Assembly (NCBI GenBank): GCA_035280425.1
Contig: DATEFW010000043.1
Location: 1-64,000, forward strand
From: QHXW01 sp035280425
Lineage (GTDB): Bacteria > Acidobacteriota > Terriglobia > Bryobacterales > Bryobacteraceae
DNA length: 64,000 bases
Direction: 5' to 3'
Shown here: positions 45,483 to 54,935 of the stretch, piece by piece
How the letters are laid out: every line of letters begins with the position of its first letter
Numbering within the stretch: the stretch's first letter is position 1
Position numbers and translations under genes: made by a program
Notes under the pieces: model-generated
The model's input: the letters and a program-made list of their open reading frames with translations, nothing else
Told to the model about the DNA's origin: nothing
Database searches by the model: none

Positions 45483-47311
45483 CGGGCGACTCCGATCAAG
45501 CTCAGGGCGACGACGAAAATGACGGAGCCAAAGACGACCCAGGTGGCGTAGCTGCGAATATTGCCGGACTGGAACAGCTTGACCAAGCCGCCGAAGCTTT
45601 GCGAGCGCGACCCGATGCCGTTGACCGCGCCATCGATGACGCCGGCATCGATGCCGTGCCACAGGACCAGGCGCGAGCCGTTGACCACGGGCTTGACGAC
45701 CGTGGCGTCATAGATTTCGTCGACAAAATATTTGTTGTAAACCAGGCGGTAGAAGCCGTTGATACGGGAGGCGAAGGCATCGGCGAGCTCGGGGCTTCGG
45801 ACGTACATGACATAAGCGAGGCCGATACCCAGGAGACCGGAGAGGGAGGCGACAACAACCAAGACCCAGTCTTCAGGTACTTCCATAGTGGGGAAGAATT
45901 TGCCGAGCCAGGTGGGAACGTTGATGTAGCCGCCGGCGAGCGATAGCAGCGCAAGAATGGCGAGCGGCACGGTGATCACGCGCGGCGATTCGTGCGGATG
46001 CGCGTGGCCGCGATAGTCGCCCCAGAAGGTCAGGAACATGGCACGAAAAACGTAGAATGCGGTCATGCCGGCGGTGATGGTGCCGATCCAGTACATCCAG
46101 GGCGCGTGATGGTAGGCGCCGAGCAGGATGGAATCTTTGCTGAAGAATCCGGAAGTGGGGGGAACGCCGGAGATGGCGACGGCGGCGCACAGGAGCGTCC
46201 AGAAGGTGACGGGAATTTTTTTTCGGAGGCCGCCCATGTTGCGCATGTCCTGCTCGCCGGAGAGGGCGTGGATCACGCTGCCGGCTCCGAGGAAGAGCAG
46301 AGCCTTGAAGAAGGCGTGCGTGACCAGATGATAAATGCCGGAGGAAAACGCGCCCGTACCGACGCCCAAAAACATATAGCCGAGCTGCGAAACGGTGGAG
46401 TAGGCGAATACTTTCTTGATGTCGTTTTGCGCGAGGCCGATGGTTGCGGCAAACGCGGCGGTGAACAGGCCGATGACCGCGACCCATTCGAGCGCGGTGG
46501 GAGCGTGGATGTAGATCGGGAAGGAGCGCGCGATGACGTAGACGCCGGCAGTCACCATGGTGGCGGCGTGGATCAGGGCGGAAACGGGCGTGGGGCCTTC
46601 CATGGCGTCAGGGAGCCAGACGTAGAGCGGGAACTGCGCGGATTTGCCGCAAGCGCCGACGAGCAGGAGCATGGCGATGGTGGTGAGCAGGCCCTCGGGC
46701 TTGGAGGCGGCAGCGCCGAAGACAGTCGAGAAATCGAGCGAGCCGAAATTGACCACGATGAGCAGCATGGCGAGCGAGAAGCCGTAGTCGCCGATGCGGT
46801 TCACGATGAAGGCTTTGTTGCCGGCATCGGTGGCGCTTTTTTTCAGGAACCAGAAACCGATGAGGAGATAGCTGCACAGGCCCACGCCTTCCCAGCCGAC
46901 GAACAGCAGCAGGTAGTTCGCCGCCAGCACGAGCGTGAGCATGAAAAACATGAACAGGTTGAGATAGGCGAAAAAGCGATAGTAGCCGCCCTCATGCGCC
47001 ATGTAGCCGATGGAATAAATATGGATAAGCGAGCCGACGCCGGTGACGACCAGGAGCATGACGGCGGTAAGGCGGTCGACCGCGAAATCGCAACCTACGC
47101 GTAAGCCGCCGGCGACGATCCAATCGAAATAATGCTCGCTGACGGGTGTGTCGCCGAGCCCCACGACGACCTTGAGCGCCCAGATGAAGGCGAGAACGAC
47201 GGTCCCCACGGCCACCGCATTGACGACCGTTTTAGAAAAGCGGCGGCCGAGGATTCCGTTGACGAGGAATCCTGCAAGCGGGAGCGCGGGGATGAGCCAG
47301 AGCAGTTGCAT
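45479..47311 (-). CDS. nuoL: NADH-quinone oxidoreductase subunit L
   Basis: The 610-residue protein is the largest antiporter-like subunit and includes the C-terminal lateral helix region that ties the pumping arm together. Signatures are FVGWEGVGLCSYLLIGFW, KSAQFPLYVWLPDAMEGPTPVSALIHAATMV in the central part, and DIKKVFAYSTVSQLGYM. It starts 4 bases after nuoK and ends in the GTGA overlap with nuoM. Confidence 0.95.
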   Translation of the reverse strand: MQLLWLIPALPLAGFLVNGILGRRFSKTVVNAVAVGTVVLAFIWALKVVVGLGDTPVSEHYFDWIVAGGLRVGCDFAVDRLTAVMLLVVTGVGSLIHIYSIGYMAHEGGYYRFFAYLNLFMFFMLTLVLAANYLLLFVGWEGVGLCSYLLIGFWFLKKSATDAGNKAFIVNRIGDYGFSLAMLLIVVNFGSLDFSTVFGAAASKPEGLLTTIAMLLLVGACGKSAQFPLYVWLPDAMEGPTPVSALIHAATMVTAGVYVIARSFPIYIHAPTALEWVAVIGLFTAAFAATIGLAQNDIKKVFAYSTVSQLGYMFLGVGTGAFSSGIYHLVTHAFFKALLFLGAGSVIHALSGEQDMRNMGGLRKKIPVTFWTLLCAAVAISGVPPTSGFFSKDSILLGAYHHAPWMYWIGTITAGMTAFYVFRAMFLTFWGDYRGHAHPHESPRVITVPLAILALLSLAGGYINVPTWLGKFFPTMEVPEDWVLVVVASLSGLLGIGLAYVMYVRSPELADAFASRINGFYRLVYNKYFVDEIYDATVVKPVVNGSRLVLWHGIDAGVIDGAVNGIGSRSQSFGGLVKLFQSGNIRSYATWVVFGSVIFVVALSLIGVAR

Positions 47312-47315
47312 GGCG

Positions 47316-47624
47316 TCAATATTTCATGGAGTCCACATCGTCGACGTTAAGAGTCGAGCGGTTTTTGAATACGGTCAGAATAATGGCGAGGCCGACGGCG
47401 GCTTCGGCGGCGGCGACGACCATAACGAACAGGCTCAAAATGTGGCCATTGACCTGCTTGAGCTGGTAGGAAAACGCGACGAAAGTGAGATTGACGGCAT
47501 TGAGCATCAGCTCAATGGACATGAACACGGTGATGATGCTTTTGCGGAACAGAAATCCCGCGATACCCAGGGCGAACAGGACGGCACTCAGGATCAGATA
47601 CCAGGCAAGCGGGACGCCGGCCAT
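47316..47624 (-). CDS. nuoK: NADH-quinone oxidoreductase subunit K
   Basis: The 102-residue, three-span subunit carries the two membrane glutamates needed for proton transfer (SIELMLNAVNL and the second in VVAAAEAAVGLA). Its ATG overlaps the nuoJ stop by one base (TGATG). With NuoJ and NuoA it forms the E-channel region next to the quinone site. Confidence 0.95.
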   Translation of the reverse strand: MAGVPLAWYLILSAVLFALGIAGFLFRKSIITVFMSIELMLNAVNLTFVAFSYQLKQVNGHILSLFVMVVAAAEAAVGLAIILTVFKNRSTLNVDDVDSMKY

Positions 47625-48124
47625 CAGTCAAGCTCCTTGCGCGCGAGCACGATGGCGCCGATGATGGCGATCAGGATGAGCGCGGAGGTGACTTCGAAAG
47701 GCAGGAGATATTGGGTGAAAAGCGTCATCCCGAAGTTCTCGGCGGTGCCGCCTTTGAACGCGCCGAAGCGCACGAAGGACGATGCGGGGATGAGGCGCTG
47801 GATGAAATAGCTGGTGAGCGCGAGAAAGACGATCAGCAGCGGAAATCCGAGCAACTGCGCAACGAACGACCGGCCGCGTTTCGATTCCGCTCCGGCGTTG
47901 AGCAGCATGATCACGAAGACAAACAACACCATGATGGCGCCGGCGTAGACGATGAGCTGCGCCATGGCGATGAACTCAGCGCCGAGCAGGAGATACAGCA
48001 CGGCCAGCGAGGCCATGACGCCAATAAGGGAAAGAGCGCTGGCGATGGGATGGGTTTGCACGACGACGTTCACGCCGCAAACGACGGCGATGATGGCGAA
48101 GATCAGGAACAGAATGACGTCCAT
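47624..48124 (-). CDS. nuoJ: NADH-quinone oxidoreductase subunit J
   Basis: The ATG at 48124, one base after the nuoH stop, gives 166 residues with five spans; an in-frame start at 48145 inside nuoH is less likely. The conserved QLIVYAGAIMVLFVFVIMLL stretch includes the pi-bulge region with the Tyr. nuoI, normally located between nuoH and nuoJ, is absent here. Confidence 0.94.
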   Translation of the reverse strand: MDVILFLIFAIIAVVCGVNVVVQTHPIASALSLIGVMASLAVLYLLLGAEFIAMAQLIVYAGAIMVLFVFVIMLLNAGAESKRGRSFVAQLLGFPLLIVFLALTSYFIQRLIPASSFVRFGAFKGGTAENFGMTLFTQYLLPFEVTSALILIAIIGAIVLARKELD

Positions 48125-48125
48125 A

Positions 48126-49304
48126 CTATGAAAACCACGCCACAAGCAGGCCCGTCACCAGCAAGTTCACCAGCGCCACCGGGAACAAGACTTTCCAGGC
48201 GAACCGCATGAGCTGATCGTAGCGGAAGCGCGGCAGCGTGCCGCGAACCCAGATATAGAGGAACAGGATAGCGCCGGCTTTCGCGAGAAACCAGAACAGC
48301 GGGATGAAAATAGCCTGCACGGCAGGCGTGAGGAAAACCAGCGCGATAAATAAGAAGACGGCGCCGAATACGGGAAGGGTATAGCGATCCTTGCGGCGGG
48401 CAGGATGAAAGCCATGATAGAGGCAGAGCGCTCCGGCAAGGGCAAACAAGACGGTGGGGAGGTAATTGGAACCCGCGGAGACCGGGAACAACGGCTGCCA
48501 TCCGCCCAGGAACAGAACTGTGGTCAGGCAGGAGACCGTGACCATGTTGGCGTACTCGGCCATAAAAAACGCAGCGAACTTCATGCTGCTGTATTCGGTA
48601 TGAAAGCCGGCGACCAGCTCGTTTTCGGCTTCGGGAAGGTCGAATGGAACACGATTGGTTTCGGCAAATGCGGCGGTCAGGAATAGCAGGAAGCCGACGA
48701 TTTGGGGCGCCGGGAGACGCAGAATGTTCCAGTCGATCAGCCAACCGGATTGCATTTCGACGATCTTGCGCAGACTCAAGCTATTCGAAAGCAGCAGCGG
48801 CGCGGCGACGGCCAGGCTCAGAGGCAATTCATAGCTGATCATCTGCGCCGAGCTGCGCAGGCCGCCGAGCAGCGAATATTTGTTATTGGACGCCCACCCG
48901 GCGAGAGCGATGCCGTACACGCCCATGGAGCTGATGGCGAGGATGAGCAGCAGGCCGATGTTGAGATCGGTAAGCTGCAGCCAGGTGTGCTGGCCAAAGA
49001 CATCGATCGCCGGACCGAATGGGATTACTGAAATGGAGATGAGCGCCATGGTGATGGCGAAGAACGGGGCGAGCAAGTAAAAGAACTTGTTGACGTGCGG
49101 CGGGATCAGATCTTCTTTGGTGATGAGCTTGATGACATCAGCAAGAGGCTGCAGCAGGCCGTGCGGCCCGACGCGCGAAGGCCCGAGGCGGACCTGGATG
49201 TGCGCGATGACTTTGCGCTCCACCCATTGCAGATAGGCCAGAGTGGTGAGAAGGACAAACGCCACCACCACCGCCTTCAGGAAGCTCAGCAGAAAAAAAT
49301 TCAT
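48126..49304 (-). CDS. nuoH: NADH-quinone oxidoreductase subunit H
   Basis: The 392-residue membrane subunit forms the quinone chamber with NuoB and NuoD. Typical blocks are ERKVIAHIQVRLGPSRVGP, the acidic loop in AFAETNRVPFDLPEAENELVAGFHTEYS (read in part), and the C-terminal LPRFRYDQLMRFAWKVLFP. It is somewhat longer than common (about 330-350 residues), with an extra hydrophobic stretch before the C-terminal spans. It starts directly after the nuoG stop. Confidence 0.95.
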   Translation of the reverse strand: MNFFLLSFLKAVVVAFVLLTTLAYLQWVERKVIAHIQVRLGPSRVGPHGLLQPLADVIKLITKEDLIPPHVNKFFYLLAPFFAITMALISISVIPFGPAIDVFGQHTWLQLTDLNIGLLLILAISSMGVYGIALAGWASNNKYSLLGGLRSSAQMISYELPLSLAVAAPLLLSNSLSLRKIVEMQSGWLIDWNILRLPAPQIVGFLLFLTAAFAETNRVPFDLPEAENELVAGFHTEYSSMKFAAFFMAEYANMVTVSCLTTVLFLGGWQPLFPVSAGSNYLPTVLFALAGALCLYHGFHPARRKDRYTLPVFGAVFLFIALVFLTPAVQAIFIPLFWFLAKAGAILFLYIWVRGTLPRFRYDQLMRFAWKVLFPVALVNLLVTGLLVAWFS

Positions 49305-51386
49305 TTAGTGGTAATCGAGCCGGCTCTCGAGGACAGAGTTTAACTTCTTAGAATAGCGCCCCAAGGTGCCGGACGTGAACAAGTTGTCGTGCGCGGACCA
49401 GATCAGGTCCGGGCGGCTCTGGACCGGAACGCGGCCGTTCAGAGGCATCGTGAGTGCGGCGCCGCCAGCCGCAATTTGAGACAGCGGGACATTATAGCCG
49501 CGCACGTTTTTGCGAATTTCCTCGAAAACGGAATCGGCAAGCCAAGGCCCCATTTGCGGAGCGGCGCCGATTTGCCTGGCGATCAAGCCGATGATTTCGA
49601 GGTCGGGCTTGGCGCCCATGGTGCGAATGGCTCGTTTCAGACGCTGCACTTCGCCGGTGATGTTGGTCACGGTCCCGGTCTTTTCGTACGCCGATGCGGC
49701 AGGCAGCACGACATCGGCGCGTCTGGCAGTTTCGGTGAGAAAAAGATCCTGGACGACGATGAAGGCGTTGGACGCGCGCAGCTCGGCAGCTTTCAGCGGG
49801 TTCGAACCGATAATCCAGAGCACGGCGAGATCTTCGCTGGCGAGCATGTCGGCTACCGTGAGTCCGGCTTGTCGGGAAGGCTCAAAGCCGGGCCGCAACT
49901 CGGGCACAAGACCCATGTCGATGGCTCCACGCGAATTCGAAGCATCCACCAGCGGAACATACTGAACAGGGATGCCGAGCGACGAGCCGAATTCGGCCAG
50001 CTTGCGGACACTCTCGCCTTTGATCGTGTCGCCGTAGAGAATGACCAGTTCCGGCTCAGCTTTGAGGCGCTCACGGATGGACTCGAGCGCGGCGAGTTCC
50101 ATGCCGGGTTCGGCGCGCACCATGGCGGCGGCTATTTTGTCTTCCCGGACGGGCTTTGCGGTCACGACATAAACGTGCGCCTGATGGTGGCGGTAGTTGG
50201 CACGAATCTGGAAGGAGAGAAACGGGTGCTCGAGCGCCAGCTCGGCCCCGATCACCAGGATGGCCTTTTTCTCGTAGAGATCGTGCGTGCTGGCGAGCGC
50301 ATTGGTCCGTCCGCTGAGAGCGTCGAGCAAAGTCGTCACGTCGCCGGTGCGGTGATGGTCGATGTTGTTGGTTTCGAGCACCTGGCGCGCGAATTTCTGC
50401 AAATAGTAATTTTCTTCGTTGGTGGTGTGGTTGGAGCCGATGATGCCGAAGTTTCCGCGCTGTGACTTTGCCTGTTGGAATTTTTGGGCGACGGTCTCGA
50501 TGGCCTCCGACCAGGGAACCGGTTCGAGGACTCCGCTTTTCCGCACGAGCGGCGATTGCAGGCGGTCGGGATGATCGAAGAAATCGAAGCCGTAGCGGCC
50601 TTTGATGCAGAGGAACTCGCCGTTGATTCCGGAACGGTCGCGATTATTGCCGCGGATAATTTTGTCGTTGCGCACGCCTAATGTGGTCTTGCAGCCATCG
50701 GCGCAATGGGTGCAGATGGTGCCGACATGCTCCATCTCCCAGGGCCGGGTGCGATAGCGGTACGTGCCGCTGGTCAGCGCGCCCACCGGGCAGATGTCGA
50801 TGCACATGCCGCATTCGTCGCACTCGAGGTGATCGCCTTTGTTGGGCGCGATTTCGGAAACCGCGCCGCGGTTGATCACTCCCAAAGCGCCGACGCCCAT
50901 GCCCTCGTTGCAAATGCGCACGCAGCGGAAGCAGAGAATGCAGCGGGGCATATCGAAGAAGACCACGGGGGACCACTGCTTTTCCTCGACATGAATTTTC
51001 TGATCGGTGAAGCGGCTCTCACCGACGCCGTAGCGAAAGGTCATGTCCTGCAATTCACATTCGCCGCCTTTGTCGCAAACCGGGCAATCGAGCGGGTGGT
51101 TGGTGAGCAGGAACTCGAGCATGTACTTCCGCGCCTGGCGGACCTGCTCGGTTTCGGTGCGCACCACCATGCCTTCGGCGACGGGCAGCGTGCAGGCCAC
51201 CATCAGCTTCGGAGCTTTCTCCACTTCGACCAGGCACATGCGGCAGGCGGCCTGAAGCGCGAGGCCTTCGTAATAGCAGAACGACGGAATCTCAATGCCG
51301 TTGCGCTTGGCGGCCTCAATGACGAGGGTGCCGGCAGGCACTTCGAGCTGGCGATCGTTGATGGTGAGCTTGACGAGATCCGCCAT
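49305..51386 (-). CDS. nuoG: NADH-quinone oxidoreductase subunit G
   Basis: The 693-residue iron-sulfur subunit starts with a 2Fe-2S ferredoxin domain (N1b, cysteines in FCYYEGLALQAACRMC and VACTLP). It continues with the His/Cys motif of N5 (HPLDCPVCDKGGEC), two ferredoxin-type Cys sets (CILCFRCVRIC and CDECGMCIDICPVG) and CTHCADGC of a further cluster, then a molybdopterin-oxidoreductase-like body. The double ferredoxin set is more complete than in E. coli NuoG. The C-terminal part is shorter than in E. coli (about 900 residues). It overlaps nuoF by one base. Confidence 0.95.
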   Translation of the reverse strand: MADLVKLTINDRQLEVPAGTLVIEAAKRNGIEIPSFCYYEGLALQAACRMCLVEVEKAPKLMVACTLPVAEGMVVRTETEQVRQARKYMLEFLLTNHPLDCPVCDKGGECELQDMTFRYGVGESRFTDQKIHVEEKQWSPVVFFDMPRCILCFRCVRICNEGMGVGALGVINRGAVSEIAPNKGDHLECDECGMCIDICPVGALTSGTYRYRTRPWEMEHVGTICTHCADGCKTTLGVRNDKIIRGNNRDRSGINGEFLCIKGRYGFDFFDHPDRLQSPLVRKSGVLEPVPWSEAIETVAQKFQQAKSQRGNFGIIGSNHTTNEENYYLQKFARQVLETNNIDHHRTGDVTTLLDALSGRTNALASTHDLYEKKAILVIGAELALEHPFLSFQIRANYRHHQAHVYVVTAKPVREDKIAAAMVRAEPGMELAALESIRERLKAEPELVILYGDTIKGESVRKLAEFGSSLGIPVQYVPLVDASNSRGAIDMGLVPELRPGFEPSRQAGLTVADMLASEDLAVLWIIGSNPLKAAELRASNAFIVVQDLFLTETARRADVVLPAASAYEKTGTVTNITGEVQRLKRAIRTMGAKPDLEIIGLIARQIGAAPQMGPWLADSVFEEIRKNVRGYNVPLSQIAAGGAALTMPLNGRVPVQSRPDLIWSAHDNLFTSGTLGRYSKKLNSVLESRLDYH

Positions 51387-52699
51387 CAGGCCGTCACCAG
51401 CTCGGAGGATTTTTCATAGGGGCACGGTTTACCGTCGAGATGCGCTTCGAATTCTTCGCGGAACTTCTCGACGATGGAGATTGTGGGCAGAGCGGCGGCG
51501 TCACCCAGAGGGCAGAACGTTCGGCCGAGCATGTTCTTGGCGATATCGCCGGCGAGCGAAATGTCTTCGCGGCGGCCTCCGCCTTCGTGAAAGCGGACGA
51601 GAATTTTGCGGAGCCAGTTAGTGCCTTCGCGGCAGGGAATGCACCAGCCGCAGCTTTCGTGTGCGTAAAAGCGCATAATGCGCATCGCGACTTTCACCAT
51701 GCAGGTGTCTTCATCCATGATGACAACGCCGCCCGAGCCGAGCATGGTTTTCTTTTTGGCCATGGCGTCGTAATCCATGGTGAGACCTTCGCACTCGGCG
51801 GCGGTGAGAACAGGGCAGGAGGAGCCGCCGGGAATGAAGGCCTTCAACTTTTTCCCGTTGCGAATGCCGCCGCCCACTTCGTTGATCATCTTGTCGACGG
51901 GGAATCCCAAGGGCAGCTCGTAGACGCCGGGTTTGTTGACATGACCGGTGAGGCAGGTCAGCTTGGTGCCGCCGGCTTTGGGAACGCCGAGCGCTGCAAA
52001 GGCGGCGCCGCCATCGCGAATGATAGGCGGGACCGCGCAGTATGTTTCGACGTTGTTCAGCACGGTGGGGCACTGGAACGCGCCGACCACGGCGGGAAAC
52101 GGAGGACGGATCCGTGGAATGCCACGTTTGCCCTCCAGCGATTCAAGGAGTGCGGATTCCTCGCCGCACTCGTAAGCACCGGCGCCAGTGTGCGTGTACG
52201 CGTCGAAGGAAAAATTTGAGCCAAGCAGATTCTTGCCGAGGTAGCCGTGTTTGTAAGCCTCGGCGATGGCTTTATCGAGGATTTCGATGAGGTAGCGGTA
52301 TTCGCCGCGGACGTAGATGTAACCGGCGTGCGCGTCGACCGCCAGGCCGGCGATCAGCATGCCCTCGATCAACTGGTGCGGATCATTCTCAATGAGCAGC
52401 CGATCTTTACAGGTACCGGGCTCGCTCTCGTCGGCGTTGACCACGATGTATTTGGGCTTCGGCGAATTGCGCGGGACGAAGCTCCACTTCATGCCGGTGG
52501 GGAAGCCGGCGCCGCCGCGACCGCGCAGGTTGGAGGTCTTGACTTCCTCAATGATTTCTTCCGGCTTCATGCCGAGAGCTTTGCGAAACGCCTGGTAGCC
52601 GTCGGTGGCGAGATAGGTACCGAGCGAAGCGGAGTTGGGCAAGCGGAACCGGCGGCTCAGCACCTTGATTTCGAGCGGGCTTGGTTCGTTATAGACCAT
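51386..52699 (-). CDS. nuoF: NADH-quinone oxidoreductase subunit F (NADH- and FMN-binding)
   Basis: The 437-residue protein binds NADH and FMN and the N3 cluster. The FMN/NADH region is GRGGAGFPTGMKW with NADESEPGTCKDR, and GAGAYECGEESALLESLEG; the N3 ligands are in ESCGWCIPCREGT plus the distal CPLGD. It follows nuoE by 3 bases. Together with NuoE and NuoG it forms the NADH-oxidising module, all present here. Confidence 0.96.
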   Translation of the reverse strand: MVYNEPSPLEIKVLSRRFRLPNSASLGTYLATDGYQAFRKALGMKPEEIIEEVKTSNLRGRGGAGFPTGMKWSFVPRNSPKPKYIVVNADESEPGTCKDRLLIENDPHQLIEGMLIAGLAVDAHAGYIYVRGEYRYLIEILDKAIAEAYKHGYLGKNLLGSNFSFDAYTHTGAGAYECGEESALLESLEGKRGIPRIRPPFPAVVGAFQCPTVLNNVETYCAVPPIIRDGGAAFAALGVPKAGGTKLTCLTGHVNKPGVYELPLGFPVDKMINEVGGGIRNGKKLKAFIPGGSSCPVLTAAECEGLTMDYDAMAKKKTMLGSGGVVIMDEDTCMVKVAMRIMRFYAHESCGWCIPCREGTNWLRKILVRFHEGGGRREDISLAGDIAKNMLGRTFCPLGDAAALPTISIVEKFREEFEAHLDGKPCPYEKSSELVTA

Positions 52700-52702
52700 A
52701 CG

Positions 52703-53185
52703 CTACGAATTTTTCCTCAGGCTATCGAGAAGGCGATCCAGAGTTTCCTGGGTAACCTTGTGATGGAAGTCATAGTTGACCTGCAAAGCGGGCGCCCAGG
52801 AACAAGCGCCGATGCACTCGACTTCTTCGAGCGAAATTTTTCCGTCCTCCGTGACTTCCTTGTGCCCGATGCTGAGCCGCGAACAGGCATGTTTCCAAAG
52901 CTCCTCGCCGCCAGTGAGCAGGCAACTGATATTGGTGCAGATCTGGACGTGATATTTGCCGAGCGGCTTGCGGTGCAGCATGGAGTAGTAGCTCAGGACT
53001 TCTTCGACCTGGAGCGGCTGAACGCCCACGCGGCGCGCGACTTCTTCGACGAGCTCCGGCGTAACGGAGCCGACTTCGTCCTGCGCATAGAGCAGCATGG
53101 GCACCATAGCGGAACGCTTGCGCCCCGGCGGGTAGCTGGCTAGAAGCTTCGCGAATTTAGATTCAAGCTCGGGTGAGAACGTCAT
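52703..53185 (-). CDS. nuoE: NADH-quinone oxidoreductase subunit E
   Basis: The ATG at 53185 gives 160 residues of thioredoxin-like 2Fe-2S protein; open frame up to 53266 overlaps nuoD and is ignored. The four N1a cysteines are in ICTNISC (C-x4-C) and ECIGAC (C-x3-C). A 31-base gap separates it from nuoD, the widest in the operon. Confidence 0.95.
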   Translation of the reverse strand: MTFSPELESKFAKLLASYPPGRKRSAMVPMLLYAQDEVGSVTPELVEEVARRVGVQPLQVEEVLSYYSMLHRKPLGKYHVQICTNISCLLTGGEELWKHACSRLSIGHKEVTEDGKISLEEVECIGACSWAPALQVNYDFHHKVTQETLDRLLDSLRKNS

Positions 53186-53216
53186 TTTAGAAAATCCCAA
53201 TAAAGCTGCATGTGCT

Positions 53217-54458
53217 CTAACGGTCCGTGTCTCCCAAAACGAAATCCATGCTGCCGATGGAGGCAATGACGTCGGCGATCAGGGTGCCTTGAATCATCTG
53301 CGGCACCGCCTGGAGATTGCCGAAACTCGGACCGCGCACGTGGACGCGGTACGGTTGGGCTGTGCCGTCGCTGACCACGTAGTAGCCTACCTCGCCGCGC
53401 GGCGATTCAATGACCTGATACACTTCGCCCGGCGGCACGCGGAAGCCCTCGGTAACGATCTTGAAGTGGTAGATGAGGGCCTCCATCTGGGTTTTCATTT
53501 TTTCGCGGTCGGGAAGCACGACGTGCGGGGCGTCAGCGGTCCAGCGGCCGGAGGGCATGCCTTCGAGGGCCTGCCGGATGATGCGCGAGCTCTGCCGCAT
53601 TTCCTCGATACGCACCAGATACCGCGCGTAGACGTCGTTTTCGGTTCGCGTGGGAATTTCGAAATCGAATTTGTCGTAGCTCGAATACGGCTCAGCTTTG
53701 CGCATATCCCACTTCAGGCCGGCGGCGCGGAGCATGGGCCCGGTCACGCCCAGATCGAGCATGTCTTCGATCGACAGAAAGCCCACGCCTTTGGTGCGGC
53801 CGATCCAGATGCGGTTGTTGGTGAGCAGCTCTTCATACTCATCGACGCGGCTGGGAAACACGTCGATGAAGTCTTTCACGCGCTTTTGCCAGCCGCGCGG
53901 CGGCTCGAGAGCCAGCCCGCCGATGCGGAAGTAGCTGGTCATCATGCGCTGGCCCGAGTACATTTCGAAGATGCGCAGGATGTCTTCGCGCTCGCGGAAG
54001 CAGTAGAGGAAGACCGACATCGCGCCGATGTCGATGGCGTGCGTGCCGAGCCAGACCAGGTGGCTATTGAGCCGCGTCAGCTCGGTAAGCATAACGCGCT
54101 GCCACTGCGCCATGGGAGGAATTTCGATTCCCAGGAGTTTTTCGACCGCGAGGCAATAGCAGAGATTATTGGACAGCGGAGCGAGATAGTCGATGCGATC
54201 GGTCAGGGTGACTCCCTGCTGGTAAGTTTTGGCCTCGAATTCTTTTTCAATGCCGGTGTGCAGGTAACCGATGTCTGGCTGGGCGGAAACAATGGTTTCG
54301 CCGTCGAGCTCGAGCAGGAGGCGCAACACGCCGTGGGTTGACGGGTGCTGCGGCCCCATATTGAGCACCATGCGGCGGGGACGCGGGGTCACCTCAGGCT
54401 GGCCAGCCGGAGTTTCCGCTTCGGCCGTTGTTACGCCGGGAGTGTCAGTTTCGCTCAT
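53217..54458 (-). CDS. nuoD: NADH-quinone oxidoreductase subunit D
   Basis: The 413-residue subunit lines the quinone site. NMGPQHPSTHGVLRL holds the quinone-contacting His, and IGYLHTGIEK, RIDYLAPLSNN and the C-terminal GSMDFVLGDTDR are typical. About 25 N-terminal residues are Thr/Pro/Glu-rich and probably disordered. NuoC and NuoD are separate proteins here, unlike the fused NuoCD of enterobacteria. Its normal partner NuoB is not encoded in this operon. Confidence 0.96.
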   Translation of the reverse strand: MSETDTPGVTTAEAETPAGQPEVTPRPRRMVLNMGPQHPSTHGVLRLLLELDGETIVSAQPDIGYLHTGIEKEFEAKTYQQGVTLTDRIDYLAPLSNNLCYCLAVEKLLGIEIPPMAQWQRVMLTELTRLNSHLVWLGTHAIDIGAMSVFLYCFREREDILRIFEMYSGQRMMTSYFRIGGLALEPPRGWQKRVKDFIDVFPSRVDEYEELLTNNRIWIGRTKGVGFLSIEDMLDLGVTGPMLRAAGLKWDMRKAEPYSSYDKFDFEIPTRTENDVYARYLVRIEEMRQSSRIIRQALEGMPSGRWTADAPHVVLPDREKMKTQMEALIYHFKIVTEGFRVPPGEVYQVIESPRGEVGYYVVSDGTAQPYRVHVRGPSFGNLQAVPQMIQGTLIADVIASIGSMDFVLGDTDR

Positions 54459-54461
54459 CGT

Positions 54462-54935
54462 TCAAACTCGCGAACCAGTTACCGGATAATCTTTTCGCAG
54501 CGGGTGGCCTTCCCAATCATCCGGCAGCATGATGCGGCGCAAATCGGGATGGCCGCGAAAACGGATGCCGAACAGGTCGAAGGTCTCGCGCTCATACCAG
54601 CCGGCGCCGCGCCACACTGCGGTCACTGAATCGATCTCCGGATTCGCTCCGGGAAGGCGGCACTTCAGGCGGAGGCGCAAATTGCGCTCCATCGAGTGCA
54701 GGTGGTAAACGACCTGGAACCGCGGCTCTTCGGGATACCAGTCGACCGCGGTCACCGTGCTCACGCGAGTAAATTTCTGCGCGGTTTTGAGATGACGGCA
54801 GACATCAACGATTTTATCCGCAGCGATTTCGAGCGTCAGCTCGTTGCGATCCAGCTTGCCGCCGTCTACGGCTTCGGGTTGAGCGCTCACCAGCGCCGAC
54901 ACCACGGGATCATCGTTCAGTTCCGGGGCAAGCAC
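54462..54935 (-). CDS. nuoC: NADH-quinone oxidoreductase subunit C
   Basis: The GTG at 54935 overlaps the nuoA stop (TAGTG) and gives 157 residues; open frame to 55082 only shadows nuoA. The conserved C-terminal block ERETFDLFGIRFRGHPDLRRI, then LPDDWEGHPLRKDYP, identifies the 30-kDa subunit. In most operons nuoB lies between nuoA and nuoC; the two genes touch here, so nuoB has been lost or moved, not overlooked. Confidence 0.94.
   Translation of the reverse strand: MLAPELNDDPVVSALVSAQPEAVDGGKLDRNELTLEIAADKIVDVCRHLKTAQKFTRVSTVTAVDWYPEEPRFQVVYHLHSMERNLRLRLKCRLPGANPEIDSVTAVWRGAGWYERETFDLFGIRFRGHPDLRRIMLPDDWEGHPLRKDYPVTGSRV

Noticed and set aside
44469..47104. Long plus-strand frames opposite nuoL and nuoM
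   Set aside because: They are highly acidic low-complexity translations antisense to recognised complex I subunits.
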